From: Holophagaceae bacterium
GTDB taxonomy: Bacteria; Acidobacteriota; Holophagae; Holophagales; Holophagaceae
Length of the DNA: 33,745 nt
Reading direction: 5' to 3'
Assembly (NCBI GenBank): GCA_025363715.1
Contig: JANYLR010000026.1
Location: forward strand, 1 to 33,745
The position numbers and the translations under genes were made by a program. This document shows positions 15,558-22,825 of the stretch, piece after piece; position 1 is the stretch's first letter; every line of letters begins with the position of its first letter. The notes beneath the pieces are model-generated. The model worked only from the letters and a program-made list of their open reading frames with translations, had not been told where the DNA came from and did no database searches.

Positions 15558-15734
15558 ATGGCCAGGAAGCCCAACTACAACTTCGAGAAGCGGCAGAAGG
15601 ACCTGGCCCGGATCAAAAAGAAGGAAGAGAAATTGCAGAAGAAGGCGCTGAAAAAGGACGCCCTGGGCAATGACATCCCTGAGAGTGAAGACACGGATGA
15701 GTCCACCGATGAGGGCAAGCCCGACAGCGAGTAG
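15558..15734 (+). CDS. 58-residue highly charged conserved-type protein
   Basis: Reading from ATG 15558 gives a short protein with a basic first half (MARKPNYNFEKRQKDLARIK, then KKEEKLQKKALKK) and an acidic tail (ESEDTDESTDEGK). Small proteins that begin this way recur in many bacteria; their role is unknown. The first 40 residues should be a single charged helix. A TAGACT box lies about 50 nt upstream (near 15504). The composition and the shared opening make it more likely a real gene than a chance frame. Confidence 0.65.
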   Translation: MARKPNYNFEKRQKDLARIKKKEEKLQKKALKKDALGNDIPESEDTDESTDEGKPDSE

Positions 15735-15911
15735 GTATCCGGAGGCACTGTGTCTCGCGCCATATCGCGAATCAAGCTCTCGACTGGTCGTGAATCTCTC
15801 CAGAGCTGCTTCCTGAAAAGTTGCAGAATCTATTCAATGATTTGACTTATTGCTTTGGTACGAGGATGGCTTTACCTTGGTGCCGCCCGTCGCGGCCCCA
15901 GAGGAGATGCC

Positions 15912-16376
15912 ATGTCCTTCACCGATTCAAAGACCCACCAGAACCTGAAAGCCGCCTTCGCCGGAGAAAGCCAGGCCAATCGCCGCTACACCTGGATGGC
16001 CCAGGTCGCCGAGAAGGAAGGCCTCCCGGAAGTGGCCGCCCTCTTCAAGCACAGTGCCGATGGTGAGACAGGCCACGCCCTGAAGCACCTCATGTTCCTG
16101 GCAGCGAAGGCCGGCGATCCGGCCACGGGCCTGCCCCTGGGCGATTCGCTCACCAACCTCAAGTCCGCGGTGGCGGGCGAGACTTACGAGTACACGGACA
16201 TGTACCCCGAGTTCGCCCGCCTGGCCAAGGAAGAGGGCTACGCCGAGATCGCCGCCTGGTTCGAGACCCTGGCCAAAGTGGAGCGCTTCCATGCCGGCCG
16301 CTTCCAGGACGCCCTGACGCGCCTCCAGTCCGGTGCTATCGCCGCCCCCGACGCCGACATCGCCAAGCACATCTGA
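15912..16376 (+). CDS. Rubrerythrin (diiron domain only)
   Basis: The 154-residue ferritin-like protein carries the diiron ligand pattern E19 (GESQANRRY), E52/H55 (ETGH), E90 and E93 ([12 protein letters not shown]), and E124/H127 (KVERFH). Rubrerythrins reduce hydrogen peroxide to water in the cytoplasm of anaerobes and microaerophiles. The C-terminal rubredoxin domain of classical rubrerythrin is absent, so an outside electron donor is needed. The ATG follows GAGGAG. It is the first gene of a three-gene run with a DUF3501-like protein and Dps. Confidence 0.93.
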   Translation: MSFTDSKTHQNLKAAFAGESQANRRYTWMAQVAEKEGLPEVAALFKHSADGETGHALKHLMFLAAKAGDPATGLPLGDSLTNLKSAVAGETYEYTDMYPEFARLAKEEGYAEIAAWFETLAKVERFHAGRFQDALTRLQSGAIAAPDADIAKHI

Positions 16377-16384
16377 GGTTCCCC

Positions 16385-16933
16385 ATGCTGCTCGCTTTCG
16401 ACCCCGCCACTGAACATGCCCGCTTCGAAACGCGCCGGGCCTTCCTGGCCCGCCAGGCCGCCCTGCGTCTGGACCTGGCGGAGGGCATCACCTTCCAGCC
16501 CGAGACCGTCGAAAGCGTCGAGGATCAGGTGGTGGAGACCCTCTGGGCCGAAGGCATGACGCTGGAATCGGCCCCGGCCGAGGATGTGGCCGAATCCCGG
16601 GCCTCCTTCGAAGTTCTGGCACCGCGCCGGGAACAGAACGGCTTGAGCCTGGTTGCCACTCTCTTCCTGGGCTTCCCCGATGCGGTTCGCGAGGCGCGCT
16701 TGGCCGCGCTGCAGCGGTTCCCCGACCAGCTTCACCTGGAGCTGAGCGATGGCACCTTCGCCACGCCCGCCGTGGACCGCGGCGCGGCCGGGCCCGATGA
16801 TCGCCTTCCGGCGGTGCTGGCCTTGCGCTACCTGGTACCGGACGGCTGCCGCATTGCCGCCCTTGTCTCCAACCACGCCGAAGCCCCAGGCCGCTGGGTT
16901 GCCCCCGCAGCCTGGAGCTCCTGGCCTTTCTGA
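16385..16933 (+). CDS. DUF3501-like protein
   Basis: A 182-residue protein of unknown function. Its pattern matches DUF3501 proteins as I remember them, which are often found next to rubrerythrin: an N-terminal Arg-rich helix, [21 protein letters not shown], then [13 protein letters not shown], a paired-strand section, and ALRYLVPDG...[12 protein letters not shown] near the end. It begins 8 bp after the rubrerythrin stop and ends 10 bp before dps, so it should be part of the peroxide-defence operon. I see no cofactor motif or membrane segment. Confidence 0.7.
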   Translation: MLLAFDPATEHARFETRRAFLARQAALRLDLAEGITFQPETVESVEDQVVETLWAEGMTLESAPAEDVAESRASFEVLAPRREQNGLSLVATLFLGFPDAVREARLAALQRFPDQLHLELSDGTFATPAVDRGAAGPDDRLPAVLALRYLVPDGCRIAALVSNHAEAPGRWVAPAAWSSWPF

Positions 16934-16943
16934 GGAGAACCCC

Positions 16944-17414
16944 ATGGACATCAATATCGGCATTCCCACCGAGGATCGCAAAGCCATCGCCGACGGCCTC
17001 TCCCGCCTGCTGGCCGACAGCTACACCCTCTACCTCAAGACCCACAACTTCCACTGGAACGTGAAGGGTCCCATGTTCCAGACCCTGCACCTGCTCTTCG
17101 AAACCCAGTACACCGAACTGGCACTAGCGGTGGATCTGGTGGCCGAGCGCATCCGCGCCCTGGACTACCCGGCCCCTGGCACCTACGCGGAGTTCGCCAA
17201 ACTCTCCAGCATTCCCGAGCCCAAGGGCGTGCCCAAGGCCACTGCCATGATCAAGGAACTGGTCGAAGGCCAGGAGGCCGTGGTCCGCACGGCACGGTCC
17301 ATCTTCCCCATCGTGGACAAGGTGGGGGACGAGCCCACTGCCGACCTGCTCACCCAGCGCATGCAGATCCACGAAAAGAACGCCTGGATGCTCCGCAGCC
17401 TCCTGGAGGACTGA
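16944..17414 (+). CDS. dps: Dps-family ferritin-like protein
   Basis: This 156-residue protein has the Dps signature YLKTHNFHWNVKGPMFQTLHLLFETQYTEL (about 30-59), with the inter-subunit ferroxidase residues H37 and H49 and the acidic residues E53 and E58 nearby. Dps oxidises Fe(II) with peroxide, stores iron in a 12-mer shell, and often shields DNA. There is no Lys-rich tail, so DNA binding is uncertain. The start at 16944 follows TGAGGAGA. It closes a run with rubrerythrin and the DUF3501-like protein. Confidence 0.93.
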   Translation: MDINIGIPTEDRKAIADGLSRLLADSYTLYLKTHNFHWNVKGPMFQTLHLLFETQYTELALAVDLVAERIRALDYPAPGTYAEFAKLSSIPEPKGVPKATAMIKELVEGQEAVVRTARSIFPIVDKVGDEPTADLLTQRMQIHEKNAWMLRSLLED

Positions 17415-17516
17415 GCGGGCCCTTCTTTCCCGATCGAGCCGTCACTCATTCTTCCTATTTCCGACTTTATTGGTAAACTACTGCCCCGCGCCCCCGCGCA
17501 CCCGAGGAGATGACCC

Positions 17517-18095
17517 ATGGCCTACACCGCCAAATCCTACGATCACCTGAAGGGCGGCGCCCTGAAAGGGCTCAGCGACGCCCAGCTCGACCAGCACTTC
17601 ACGCTGTACAAGGGCTATGTCACCAAGCTGAACGAGATCGAGGAAAAGCTGGCGACGGCGGACAACACTAAGCCCAACTACTCCTTCAACGACTTCAGCG
17701 AACTGAAGCGCCGCGAGGCGGTGGCCTTCAACGGTTCCTTCCTCCACGAGCTCTACTTCGAGAACCTGGGCGCCGACGGCACCATCAGCGCCGGCCTCCA
17801 GGCCGCCCTGGATGCCGTGGGTGGCCAGGCCAAGGTCATCGCCGACCTCAAAGCCACCGCCATGACCGGCCCCGGCTGGGCCCTGCTCACCCGCAACCGC
17901 CGCGACGGCAAGCTGCACACCTACTTCGTCGCCGAGCACCACCTGGGCCTGCCCATCGAGCAGGATCTGCTCGTGGTGCTGGACAGCTGGGAGCACGCGT
18001 TCATGGTTGACTATGGAATTGCCCGCGCCAAGTACCTCGATACCTTCGTTGAGAATCTGAAGTGGTCCGAGGTGTCCAAGCGGTTCGGCAAGTAG
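17517..18095 (+). CDS. Fe/Mn-family superoxide dismutase
   Basis: The 192-residue enzyme dismutates superoxide. All four metal ligands are placed: H27 (DQHFTLYKGY), H77 (GSFLHELYF), D156 and H160 (LDSWEHAF). The second-ligand region reads NGSFLHELYFENL rather than the WNHxFYW of E. coli SodB, placing it in a divergent branch of the family, so metal choice (Fe or Mn) is open. The ATG follows CGAGGAGATG. It has its own ~100-bp upstream gap and is followed by strong hairpins, so it is probably a separate unit next to the rubrerythrin-dps run. Confidence 0.93.
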   Translation: MAYTAKSYDHLKGGALKGLSDAQLDQHFTLYKGYVTKLNEIEEKLATADNTKPNYSFNDFSELKRREAVAFNGSFLHELYFENLGADGTISAGLQAALDAVGGQAKVIADLKATAMTGPGWALLTRNRRDGKLHTYFVAEHHLGLPIEQDLLVVLDSWEHAFMVDYGIARAKYLDTFVENLKWSEVSKRFGK

Positions 18096-18108
18096 TCTGG
18101 GGGTCCGG

Positions 18109-18131
18109 CGCACAGCACTTCGCGCTGTGCG
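18109..18131 (+). repeat. Perfect hairpin CGCACAGC/GCTGTGCG
   Basis: 8-bp arms at 18109-18116 and 18124-18131 with a 7-nt loop, 14 bp after the superoxide dismutase stop codon. The 12-mer CTGGGGGTCCGG just before it (18097-18108) also occurs in the palindromic repeats inside arsM. Confidence 0.6.
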
Positions 18132-18133
18132 TG

Positions 18134-18160
18134 GGGCGCTGACGCGCCCATCTTGTTCCT
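18134..18160 (+). terminator. Possible terminator after superoxide dismutase
   Basis: GGGCGC-TGAC-GCGCCC (18134-18149) is followed by ATCTTGTTCCT, a moderately T-rich tail. It is the middle of three consecutive perfect hairpins and the one that looks most like an intrinsic terminator. Confidence 0.45.
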
Positions 18161-18167
18161 TTCCCCA

Positions 18168-18190
18168 CTCACAACGCGCAGCGTTGTGAG
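18168..18190 (+). repeat. Perfect hairpin CTCACAACGC-GCA-GCGTTGTGAG
   Basis: 10-bp perfect arms with a GCA loop end only 6 nt before the GGAGG of the DUF2461 gene. The GC-GCA-GC core also forms the inner hairpin of the repeats inside arsM. It could belong to that repeat family or affect access to the ribosome site. Confidence 0.6.
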
Positions 18191-18206
18191 CTGAGCGGAG
18201 GCGGTG

Positions 18207-18896
18207 GTGAGAACCGAAGAGCTCGCGAATCCACTGGGACCGGGCCTCTTCCGGTTCCTGAAGGCGCTTAAGGCGAACAACGACCGGGCCTGGTTCCAGG
18301 AGAACAAGGCTCGCTACGAGGCTGAGGCCCGGGATCCGGTGCTGCGGCTCATCGCCGGATTCGGCGAACCGCTGGCTTCGGTCAGCCGGCACTTCGCGGC
18401 CGATCCGCGCCCCGCGGGCGGGTCGCTTTTTCGCATCTACCGCGATACGCGGTTCAGCAAGGACAAGACGCCCTACAAGACCCACCTCGGCGTCAACTTC
18501 CGGCACCGCTCCGAGGCGGCGGGGGGCGTCCACGGGCCGGGCTTCTACCTCCACCTCGATCCCGGCGGCTGCTTCGCCGGCGGCGGGCTGTGGCACCCGG
18601 AGCCCGAGGCCCTCTTCAAGGTCCGGCAAGATATCGTGGCCCGCTCCGCCGCCTGGAAGAAGCTCCGCGCCGCGGGGATCGAGATCGAGGGCGAGGCCCT
18701 GAAGCGGGTGCCCCAGGGCTTCGATCCCGACCATCCCTGCGCCGAGGACCTCAAGTTCAAGGACTTCTACGCGGCCACGGCCTTCACGGATGCCCAGGTC
18801 CTCGCACCCGACTTCCCCGAGCGCCTCGCCCAGGCCTGCCGGAACGCCGCCCCCCTGGTCGCCTTCCTCTGCAAGGCCCTGGACCTGCCCTGGTAG
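18207..18896 (+). CDS. DUF2461 (TIGR02453) family protein
   Basis: The 229-residue protein shows the DUF2461 layout: FLKALKANNDRAWFQENKARYE near residues 15-36, SLFRIYRDTRFSKDKTPYKTHLGVNFRH near 72-99, GPGFYLHLDPGGCFAGGGLW near 108-127, and a C-terminal DFYAAT...DFPERLAQACR section. The family is widespread and cytoplasmic, with no established activity. GTG 18207 is favoured over GTG 18204 because GGAGG then has 5-nt rather than 2-nt spacing. Confidence 0.88.
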   Translation: MRTEELANPLGPGLFRFLKALKANNDRAWFQENKARYEAEARDPVLRLIAGFGEPLASVSRHFAADPRPAGGSLFRIYRDTRFSKDKTPYKTHLGVNFRHRSEAAGGVHGPGFYLHLDPGGCFAGGGLWHPEPEALFKVRQDIVARSAAWKKLRAAGIEIEGEALKRVPQGFDPDHPCAEDLKFKDFYAATAFTDAQVLAPDFPERLAQACRNAAPLVAFLCKALDLPW

Positions 18897-19011
18897 AGCC
18901 AACCAGGCTCGATCCACTCCGACATCCAAACCCGAGCCCCCGGCGTATCCATCTGTGTCCCCCGCATGGGCGGACGCATCTGGATCCGGGCCCGGCCCGG
19001 GAGGGGGTCGC

Positions 19012-19944
19012 ATGAGTTCACAGATGGACCGGCTCACATTCATCAAGGTCATGGGCATCGGCGGGGCGGTCTTCGCCACGGGTCTGCCGGGCTTCGCGGG
19101 GCCGGCGAAGGGCTCGGACTTCTACTTCGTGCAACTCACGGACACCCACTGGGGCTTCGAGGGCGCCAAGGCCAACCCTGATGCCAAGGGCACGCTGCCC
19201 AAGGCCATCGACGCGGTGAATGCGCTGGACCCCCAGCCGGACTTCGTCATCTTCACCGGCGACCTCACCCACATCACGGATGATCCTGCCCTGCGGCGGC
19301 AGCGCCTGACGGAGTTCAAGGCTCAGGCGGCGCGGCTCCGGACCCGGCAGGTCCGCTTCATCCCAGGGGAGCACGATGCCTCGGGCGATCACGGCGCCGC
19401 CTTCATCGAGGCCTTCGGGCCCTCCCACTACGCCTTCCAGCACAAGGGCATCCACTTCATCACCCTGGACAATGTGTCCCAGGAGGGCTCCATCCTGGGC
19501 GACGAACAGCTCCAGTGGTTCGCGCGGGAACTCGGCAAGACACCCAAGGACCAGCCCCTGGTGCTCTTCACCCACCGGCCCCTCTTCGCCCTCTACCCGG
19601 ACTGGGACTGGACCACCACGGACGGGCAGAAGGCCCTGGACCTGCTGAAGGAGCACCGTTTCGTCACCGTGTTCTACGGGCACATCCACCAGGAGCATCA
19701 TCACGCCACGGGCCACATCCAGCACCATTCAGCCACCTCGCTTATCTTCCCCCTGCCGGCGCCGGGCTCCGTGCCCAAGCGGGCGCCCATCCCCTGGGAT
19801 CCGGCCCACCCCTACCTGGGCCTGGGTTTCCGCCAAGTGCGCACCCAGCCAGGCCAGCTGAAGGCCGGCGTGGACAAGGGCGTGCTGGAGGTCTCGGAGA
19901 AACCCTTGGCCGACACCCTGAAGCCCGCCGGGACTCCTGCATGA
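19012..19944 (+). CDS. Exported calcineurin-like metallophosphoesterase
   Basis: This 310-residue protein has the full metallophosphoesterase set: DTH (residue ~40), GDLTH near 81, GEHD (in place of GNHD) near 119, FTHRP near 185, and GHIH near 222. These ligate two metals for phosphate ester hydrolysis. The N-terminus (MDRLTFIKVMGIGGAVFATGLP) is a hydrophobic export signal that looks Tat-like but lacks the second Arg. The ATG follows GGGAGGGGG. Its stop overlaps the Rieske gene start (ATGA at 19941-19944), so the two are coupled and probably act together in the periplasm. The substrate is unknown. Confidence 0.88.
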   Translation: MSSQMDRLTFIKVMGIGGAVFATGLPGFAGPAKGSDFYFVQLTDTHWGFEGAKANPDAKGTLPKAIDAVNALDPQPDFVIFTGDLTHITDDPALRRQRLTEFKAQAARLRTRQVRFIPGEHDASGDHGAAFIEAFGPSHYAFQHKGIHFITLDNVSQEGSILGDEQLQWFARELGKTPKDQPLVLFTHRPLFALYPDWDWTTTDGQKALDLLKEHRFVTVFYGHIHQEHHHATGHIQHHSATSLIFPLPAPGSVPKRAPIPWDPAHPYLGLGFRQVRTQPGQLKAGVDKGVLEVSEKPLADTLKPAGTPA

Positions 19945-20414
19945 GCCCTGAAGCGCCGCTCGACCCCGCACCGGCCCCGTCCCGACGGGCCTTCTGCGCC
20001 ACCGCCTGCGCTCTGCTGGCGGCCACGGTCCTCCGCGGCCAGGGCCAGGATCCAGCCCCGGCGGAGAGGCCGGTGGATCCCCAGCCCCTGAAGCTCACGG
20101 AGGCCACCCGGACGGACCTGGCGCCCGGTCAGGTGCTGGACTACCGCAAGCTCGGCGCCTTCTACCTGGCGGCCGATGCGCGGGGCATCTTCGCCCTCAC
20201 GGCCGTCTGCACACACCGGGGCTGCCTGGTGCTCTCCGAAGGAGCCGAAGGCTACGGCTGCCCCTGCCACGACAGTGCCTATGACTTCCAGGGGGCCGTC
20301 ACCGAGGGACCCGCCAAGCTCCCCCTGCGCCACCTGGCCGTGCGGGAGGTGGCTCCCGGCGGCCGCCTCCAGGTGGACATCGCCACCACTGTGTCCCCCG
20401 ACACCCGGCTTTGA
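19941..20414 (+). CDS. Tat-exported Rieske [2Fe-2S] protein
   Basis: The 157-residue protein begins with a Tat-type signal (SRRAFCATACALLAATVLRG). It carries the Rieske cluster motifs CTHRGC (about 86-91) and CPCHDSAYD (about 104-112), with the disulfide cysteines in place. It should be a periplasmic electron carrier. Cytochrome b and other bc-complex genes are absent; instead it is translationally coupled to a metallophosphoesterase, so it is not an ordinary bc1 subunit. ECF sigma factor coding begins 62 bp downstream. Confidence 0.9.
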   Translation: MSPEAPLDPAPAPSRRAFCATACALLAATVLRGQGQDPAPAERPVDPQPLKLTEATRTDLAPGQVLDYRKLGAFYLAADARGIFALTAVCTHRGCLVLSEGAEGYGCPCHDSAYDFQGAVTEGPAKLPLRHLAVREVAPGGRLQVDIATTVSPDTRL

Positions 20415-20476
20415 GCGGATCGCAGGCCTCGAAGTCACTGGCCAGGCGGCCTCCAGACGGCCAGGATGGAGCCACC

Positions 20477-21532
20477 ATGACCGCCCTTCCCCTTCCCGCC
20501 GCGCCTGGCGCCTCCGGAGACGAGGACGCCGCCCTGATCCAGCGGGTTCAGAACGGCGACGAGGAGGCCCTGCAGCAGCTCTACCGGCGCCATGCGCCCC
20601 TGGTCTTCCACCTGGCCTGCCGAGCCCTGGACCGGGCCGCGGCGGAGGAGATCGTCCAGGACACCTTCCTGGCCGTCTGGCGGCGGGCCCGGGACTTCGA
20701 CCCCGCTCGCGGCTCCTTCCGCACCTGGCTCCTGAGCATCGGGCACCACCGCATGCTGGACGAGCTACGCTCCCGCTCCCGCCGCCCCCAGATCGCCGGA
20801 GACCTGCTGCTGGAGCAGTGGTCTCTCTCCGCGAATGACCCGCTTCCGGACGAGACCCTCTGGCGGAAGTACCAGCGGGAGGCCGTGTCCGAGGCGGTCG
20901 CCGCCCTGCCCAGACCTCAGCGGGATGCCCTGCGCCTGGCTTTCTTCGCGGACCTCACCCACGAGGAAGTGGCCCGCACCCTCAAGGTGCCCCTGGGCAC
21001 CGCCAAGACCCGCATCCGCAGCGGCCTGCGGCAGCTGGAGCGGCACCTGGGTGGGCTGGTGGCCCTCCTGGCCCTGGCCGTGGCCGGAAGCACCTCCTGG
21101 TTCTTCGTCCGCCGGGAGGCCCGGGAGCACCAGTCCAGCCGGGCCCTCCAGCTCCTGGCGGGCAGCCAGACCCGGGCCCTGCGCCTGGTGCCGGGCGGCG
21201 CCGCCACGCCTGGTGAGGAGGGCCGCCACGCCACCTTCCGCAGCGCCCCCGGCGCCAGCCTGGCCGTGCTGACCCTGACCCACTTCTCCGCCCAGCCCGA
21301 AGGCACCCGCCACACCCTCTGGCTGCGGACGGTGGCGGGCTGGCGGCGCTTCGACCTGCAGGGTCCCGATGCCCAGGGGAAGGGCCTCCAGATCCTGGAA
21401 GCACCGTGGCTGGCGGAGGCCTGGCCTCTGGAGCTGCGGATCACCGCGGAACCCGGGCCGGGCACTGAGCCCACGGGCCTGACCATCGTGGTCTGGCGGG
21501 ACGAGCCTTCCCCTCAGCCCGCGTTGCCCTGA
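20477..21532 (+). CDS. ECF sigma factor fused to a transmembrane RskA-like anti-sigma domain
   Basis: The 351-residue protein has a complete ECF sigma factor: sigma-2 at about 33-100 (EEIVQDTFLAVWRRARDF, FRTWLLSIGHHRMLDELR) and sigma-4 at about 138-190 (LPRPQRDALRLAFFADLTHE, GTAKTRIRSGLRQLE). A hydrophobic helix at about 191-210 (GGLVALLALAVAGSTSWFF) follows. Residues ~220-345 look like the periplasmic domain of RskA/anti-sigma-K, including the RITAEPGPGTEPTGLTIVVW ending that matches the usual VTxEPxGGSxxPTG signature. Joined in one chain, this would be a membrane-tethered sigma factor. ATG 20477 follows GGAG; a TTG at 20411 overlapping the Rieske stop is less likely. Confidence 0.85.
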   Translation: MTALPLPAAPGASGDEDAALIQRVQNGDEEALQQLYRRHAPLVFHLACRALDRAAAEEIVQDTFLAVWRRARDFDPARGSFRTWLLSIGHHRMLDELRSRSRRPQIAGDLLLEQWSLSANDPLPDETLWRKYQREAVSEAVAALPRPQRDALRLAFFADLTHEEVARTLKVPLGTAKTRIRSGLRQLERHLGGLVALLALAVAGSTSWFFVRREAREHQSSRALQLLAGSQTRALRLVPGGAATPGEEGRHATFRSAPGASLAVLTLTHFSAQPEGTRHTLWLRTVAGWRRFDLQGPDAQGKGLQILEAPWLAEAWPLELRITAEPGPGTEPTGLTIVVWRDEPSPQPALP

Positions 21533-22560
21533 GCGGAGCGGGAAGCCCGCAGCACGGCCCGGAAGACTTCCTCCATGCCCTGCTCGTCCAGGCCCAGGGT
21601 CGCGGCCCACTGGCGCCGGGCCAGGAGCTGGGCGGCCTCGCGCTCGGGATCGTGGATGGGGACCTTGAGCTCGGCCTTGGCCCGGCCGGCCCGGAGCACC
21701 AGCTCCGTGCGGCGGGCCAGCAGGGCGACCAGCTCCTGGTCCAGCGCATCGATGTGATCGCGGACCTCCTGCAGGGCCGGGGAACGGGTGCCCAGGTCGG
21801 GGATGGACAACTGCTCGCCGCCCCCGGTTTCCGCGACTTCCGCGAGGCTCCTGTGGATGGCCGCCAGAGCCTCCAGCAGGCCCTCGCGGGCGCCGCTGGC
21901 GAAGGGGTTCTCGTTCTGAAGGGCGGTGAACAGATGGCCCGCGTCCTCCTGTACCGCCTCGAGTGTGCGGGCGATGGCATGGAAGGAGGGTGGCGTGAAG
22001 GGCAGCTCGGCCCCTGCGCCCACATCGAGCAGCCCCTTGGCGATGAAGTAGGTGAGGGCGTGGGTGGTGGCCATCACCCGGTCGTGGTCCTCGGGGCTCT
22101 GGCGCAGCACTTCGCAACCCAGGCCCTGGAAGAGCCGCTCCACGCGCGCCGCCGCTTCCGGGTGACGCGACGAGGGGCAGAGCACCACACGCAGGGGCCG
22201 CTCGGCCCGGGCCAGGCTCACGGGCCCGAAGAGGGGATGGGTGCCAGCATGGGGCACGGCCTCGCCCAGGTGTTCGTCCAGGAGGGCGCAGGGGCCCGCC
22301 TTCACGCTGCCCACGTCGAAGACCAGGTGGCCTGCGCCCAGGTGGGGACGGAGGCCCTGGAGCACGCCCGAAAGCGCCGGCAGGGGCACTGAGAGAATCA
22401 GCGCCTCATGGCCGTCCACCAGATCGCGGGCGCTTGCGGCCTGGTGATCTGCGGGCACTTCCGCCACGGGATCCCAGGCCCGGTAGGCATGGCCCGCCTG
22501 TAGGAGCAGCGAACCCAGTGCCCTCCCGAAGCGGCCGTAGCCCAGGATGCCGATGCGCAT
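21514..22560 (-). CDS. tyrA: Bifunctional prephenate dehydrogenase-chorismate mutase (reverse domain order)
   Basis: The 348-residue enzyme makes 4-hydroxyphenylpyruvate for tyrosine. Residues 1-~245 are prephenate dehydrogenase: NAD-binding GYGRFG at 7-12, FDVGSVK, HAGTHPLFGP at 104-113 and DHDRVMATTHALTYF near 158-172. Residues ~262-345 are an AroQ chorismate mutase. R267, R284, K295, D304, R307, E308 and Q344 reproduce the spacing of the E. coli active-site residues R11, R28, K39, D48, R51, E52 and Q88. In E. coli TyrA the mutase comes first. The ATG follows GGAG. It ends overlapping the convergent sigma gene by 19 bp and starts 26 bp after a thioredoxin-like gene of the arsenic cluster. 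Confidence 0.9.
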   Translation of the reverse strand: MRIGILGYGRFGRALGSLLLQAGHAYRAWDPVAEVPADHQAASARDLVDGHEALILSVPLPALSGVLQGLRPHLGAGHLVFDVGSVKAGPCALLDEHLGEAVPHAGTHPLFGPVSLARAERPLRVVLCPSSRHPEAAARVERLFQGLGCEVLRQSPEDHDRVMATTHALTYFIAKGLLDVGAGAELPFTPPSFHAIARTLEAVQEDAGHLFTALQNENPFASGAREGLLEALAAIHRSLAEVAETGGGEQLSIPDLGTRSPALQEVRDHIDALDQELVALLARRTELVLRAGRAKAELKVPIHDPEREAAQLLARRQWAATLGLDEQGMEEVFRAVLRASRSAQGNAG

Positions 22561-22586
22561 GGGAGCTCCGCGGATGAAAGCCCATC

Positions 22587-22817
22587 CTACCGCAGGAGCT
22601 CCTTCAGCGCCGCCACCGTGGGCACATGGCCCTGGGCCTTCACCACGCCGTCCACTACCAGGCCCGGCGTGGTCATGACGCCCCGGGCCACGATGTCGGG
22701 GTACTCGGTGACCTTCACCAGCGCGTAGTCCAGGCCCAGGCCCCTCGCGGCCTCCTCGGCCCGCTCCGCCAGCAGCTTGCACTTGGTGCAGCCGGTTCCC
22801 AGCACCTCGATGATCAC
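22587..22817 (-). CDS. Small thioredoxin-like CxxC protein
   Basis: The 76-residue protein has a minimal thioredoxin-type fold: strand MIIEVLG, active-site-like GTGCTKC (C10-x2-C13), an alpha helix, VKVTEYPDIVARGVMTTPGLVVDG with the cis-Pro-type TTPGLV, and a last helix TVAALKELL. Such MTH895-like small redox proteins are commonly paired with YraQ/ArsP permeases. Here the GTG start (AGGAG 6 nt upstream) lies 8 bp after the permease stop. A role in thiol exchange or arsenic handling is inferred from context. Confidence 0.88.
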   Translation of the reverse strand: MIIEVLGTGCTKCKLLAERAEEAARGLGLDYALVKVTEYPDIVARGVMTTPGLVVDGVVKAQGHVPTVAALKELLR

Positions 22818-22825
22818 GTCGGCTC

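Noticed and set aside
15735..15911. Promoter for the rubrerythrin operon (TTGACT near 15842)
   Set aside because: A TTGACT is present, but no acceptable -10 hexamer lies 16-18 bp downstream, so I cannot support a specific promoter.
18894..18910. GAGCC-AACCA-GGCTC hairpin at the DUF2461 stop codon
   Set aside because: It has a 5-bp stem and no T-run; too weak to call a terminator.
20765..22117. 450-residue minus-strand frame over the sigma factor and tyrA
   Set aside because: Composition is Arg/Gly/Ala shadow-like, and it contradicts two well-supported genes.
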